Source: Cupriavidus pauculus | GTDB taxonomy: Bacteria; Pseudomonadota; Gammaproteobacteria; Burkholderiales; Burkholderiaceae | Direction of reading: 5' to 3' | Assembly (NCBI RefSeq): GCF_002858765.1 | Contig: NZ_PJRP01000006.1 | Location: 62,001 to 126,000, forward strand | Length of the DNA: 64,000 nucleotides | Shown: piece after piece, positions 61,804 to 64,000 of the stretch | Layout: every line of letters begins with the position of its first letter | Numbering within the stretch: the first letter of the stretch is position 1 | Notes under the pieces: model-generated | Told to the model about the DNA's origin: nothing | Database searches by the model: none | What the model saw: the letters and a program-made list of their open reading frames with translations, nothing else | Made by a program: the position numbers and the translations under genes

Positions 61804-62744
61804 TCTAGTGATCGCCCTCCTGCCCGGAAGTTGCGGTTGTCTGCAGATTCGAACAATTGTGCGCCCGGCGACGCTCCACCTTCTTATTTCCGAAATATTT
61901 CATCGCCAGAATGTCATCTCGCTGGCCCCGCTGAACACGTTGGGAACGCATATGCGACCGGAGGGGTCGCCAGCGGGCTGGCAGCCATATCGTTCCGGCA
62001 GGTTTTCATGGTCGCCCGCAGAGGCACCAGTTATGGAGCGGTGGCGTTGCAACGAGTACGCGGGGATCCGAGCCGTCTTCAAGACGGCTCTATTTCTTTC
62101 CGGGCTCCCAACCTGCGCGCGGCCTGCGTCGGCCAACACCGCTCACAAGCCTTCGCCTTTCCCGAAGCCGTCCACGGCACCTCGTAGTATTCGCGTGATT
62201 CCGTAACAACGTCGATATTGATTATCGTCAATATCACAAGGATCTTTTCGGGCGAATAACCTTCTGTGCCATCTCGGTATCTGACGTCGTCAGCGCTTTT
62301 CTGCGATCCCGATTTATCCGAAATCCCCCTGTTTCAGCCGCTATATGCCAATGACGCGAATGACATCGCGTGACTACGGCAATTCCAATTGAGTTGGCTA
62401 ATCAAGCCAATCGAAATAATTGAATTTTCCCAATGGGGTGTCGCACGTAGAGTGCGAAACACTTCCTTTCGGTCGCATACGGTTTTCTTGTTTCGAGATT
62501 CGAGATCGGGAATCGTGACGAAACTGGAACAGGAAGGGCACGTGAGAAGCCGATTTCTCGGCCTCAAGGTGCAGCGCACCGGACCGAGGCGTTTTCGCGC
62601 CAAAGCGCGCTGGCGGTTGCAAGGGATTTTCCAACAACGAATGGCTCGAATCCAAGGTCGATCGATCGACGTCCCCATTTTGCATTTGAATGCATTTGCA
62701 TCACGGCAGCAGCTTTTGCAATCGACTACAAGGAGCATTGTTCC
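61804..62744. other. Gene-poor, lower-GC region before the katG remnant
   Basis: No reading frame here is convincing on either strand. GC content drops visibly from about 62200 on compared with the rest of the window. The one structured site is the palindrome GATATTGA-TTATCG-TCAATATC at 62214-62235, which partly resembles a Fur box. The composition and the decayed gene that follows suggest a foreign or degenerating segment. Confidence 0.5.
62214..62235. promoter_or_regulatory. 22-bp palindrome, Fur-like
   Basis: Eight-base arms GATATTGA and TCAATATC around TTATCG. Aligned with the 19-base Fur consensus, about 13 positions agree. It is over 500 bases upstream of the katG remnant, and no intact gene starts nearby, so its present use is unclear. 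Confidence 0.4.
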
Positions 62745-64000
62745 ATGAATATCGGAAAAACCTTAAAACTTTCCGTTTTAACTGTTGCCGTGTCTGCCGC
62801 GCTTTACACCACGCCGCTGATGGCGAAACGGACGTGACGCCGAACAGCTTCTGGTGGCCGGCGCAACTGGATCTGCAGCCACTGCGATTCAATTCGGCGG
62901 AATCCGATCCCATGGGCAAGGCCTTCGATTATGCGGAGGCGTTCAAGACCCTGGACCTGGAGGCGGTCAAGCGCGATATCGCCGCGGTCATGAAGACCTC
63001 GCAGCCTTGGTGGCCGGTCCAATTTCGTGCCGGATGCGCACGATCCGAAGAAGAAACCCCAAGGAATTCGAGGACGCGTTCGCCAGGGCGTGGTTCAAGC
63101 TCATGCATCGCGACCTGGGCCCCAAGTCCCGCTACCTTGGTCCCGACGTGCCCAAGGAAGACCTGATCTGGCAGGACCCGGTCCCCAAGGTCGATCACAA
63201 GCTGGTGGACGACAAGGATGTTGCCAGCCTGAAGACCACCATCCTGGCGTCCGGCCTGACCATTCCCGAACTGGTGCGGGCCGCCTGGGCGTCGGCGGCA
63301 ACCTTCCGGGTCACGGACATGCGCGGCGGCGCAAACGGCGCGCGCATTCGCCTGGCCCCGCAGAAGGATTGGGGCGTCAACCAACCCGCCGAGCTTGCCA
63401 GGGTGCTGGATCGTCTGGAGACCATCCAGAAGGACTTCAACGCGGCACAGAAGACCAGCGGCAAGAAGGTTTCGCTTGCCGACCTGATCGTGCTGGGCGG
63501 CACCGCTGCGGTGGAAGAAGCGGCCAGCAAGGGCGGTCACAAGGTGGACGTACCGTTCACGCCGGGCCGGATGGACGCGTCGGCGGAACAAACCAGTGTC
63601 CAGGCCTTCGCGGTGCTCGAACCGGTTGCGGACGGCTTCCGCAACTACTACGGCAAACAGAGTTCGCGGTCCCCGGCGGACATGCTGGTCGAACGTGCGC
63701 GCTACCGGAACCTGAGCATTCCCGAGATGACAGTCCTGCTCGGCGGCATGCGGGCGCTGGACGCCAACGCCGGCGGCACCCGCCACGGTGTGTTCACGGA
63801 TCGCCCTGGCATCCTGAGCAACGACTTCTTCGTCAACCTGCTCGACATGTCGACGAAGTGGTCAAAGTCGTCCACCGATCAGGGGATGTACGAGGGCCGG
63901 GATCGTGCGACCGGCAAGGTCAAGTGGCAGGCAACCCCGGTCGACCTGGTCTTCGGCTCGAACGCGGAACTGCGTGCGGTGGCGGAAGTGTATGGCGCTG
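62745..64000 (+). pseudogene. katG: Catalase-peroxidase (katG/katP) remnant, exported form, heme domain deleted
   Basis: ATG 62745 with AAGGAG starts a signal peptide ([20 protein letters not shown]) but this frame stops at 62835. The KatG sequence continues in a second frame from 62831 ([40 protein letters not shown]). After 63025 it jumps to a third frame ([10 protein letters not shown]) and then to a fourth stretch from 63055 ([23 protein letters not shown]) that stays open to the edge and is a good C-terminal KatG domain ([41 protein letters not shown]). About 260 residues with the distal and proximal heme histidines, and about 30 more, are missing. No activity is possible. Confidence 0.88.

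Noticed and set aside
62334..62738. A 134-codon minus-strand frame in the low-GC gap
   Set aside because: Composition is random, no ribosome site, no motif, and it lies in a degenerating region.

Overview
The window is GC-rich, densely coded DNA of a beta-proteobacterium of the Burkholderiaceae, most like Cupriavidus or Ralstonia. The signs are many LysR regulators, a Bug-type solute receptor, a Burkholderiales porin, a CeoAB/BpeEF-type efflux operon with its llpE gene, and a Csu-type pilus operon. The content is accessory in character (catabolism, transport, regulation), as on a secondary replicon, but the replicon cannot be decided from sequence alone. No tRNA, rRNA or CRISPR array was seen.

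Layout. 1-4 kb: the start of a cardiolipin synthase gene that runs off the left edge, a class II glutamine amidotransferase, a TetR regulator with its own operator, and an OpgC-like membrane acyltransferase. 3.7-8 kb: a catechol (beta-ketoadipate) branch, catR divergent from catB-catC-bug-catD. There is no catA here, and a Bug receptor sits inside the operon. 8-9.3 kb: an IS481-family element inserted in the loop of a hairpin behind catD. 9.3-13.8 kb: a cation/proton antiporter, a Fur-type TonB receptor gene and an SRAP protein. 13.9-18.4 kb: a four-gene Csu-type chaperone-usher operon. 18.8-22 kb: a triple-BON protein, a GlxA/FtrA-type AraC regulator and a secreted M20 peptidase. 22-30.5 kb: LysR regulator, llpE-like pseudo-esterase, RND adaptor, RND pump and outer-membrane channel.

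30.7-39.7 kb: a secreted repeat protein with a 12-bp-arm palindrome upstream, DUF2127, an ABM monooxygenase, a PssA-like enzyme, a DUF1254 lipoprotein, then Old Yellow Enzyme, acyl-CoA dehydrogenase, hydratase and MFS carrier genes that may form one catabolic unit, and a cupin. 40-45.4 kb: a small membrane protein, an aldehyde dehydrogenase, a LuxR-type response regulator with a hybrid kinase, and dipeptidase E. 45.5-51.4 kb: a LacI-controlled ABC importer fused in operon to a metallophosphodiesterase. 51.5-57.4 kb: an NTF2-like protein, a DUF1800/DUF1501 pair, a MarR-GNAT fusion with two matching operators, and an EAL phosphodiesterase. 57.4-61.8 kb: PBP1A, a porin and a small hypothetical protein. 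The right edge (61.8-64 kb) is gene-poor, lower in GC and leads into a wrecked, once exported catalase-peroxidase gene that lost its heme domain.

The most notable items for follow-up are the LlpE homologue whose nucleophile serine is glutamate, the ABC importer translationally coupled to a phosphodiesterase, the strong unexplained palindromes at 30704-30736 and 51371-51404, the paired MarR sites at 56369-56404, an orphan rho-independent terminator at 44633-44665 that may end an sRNA, and the IS element sitting exactly in a hairpin loop.
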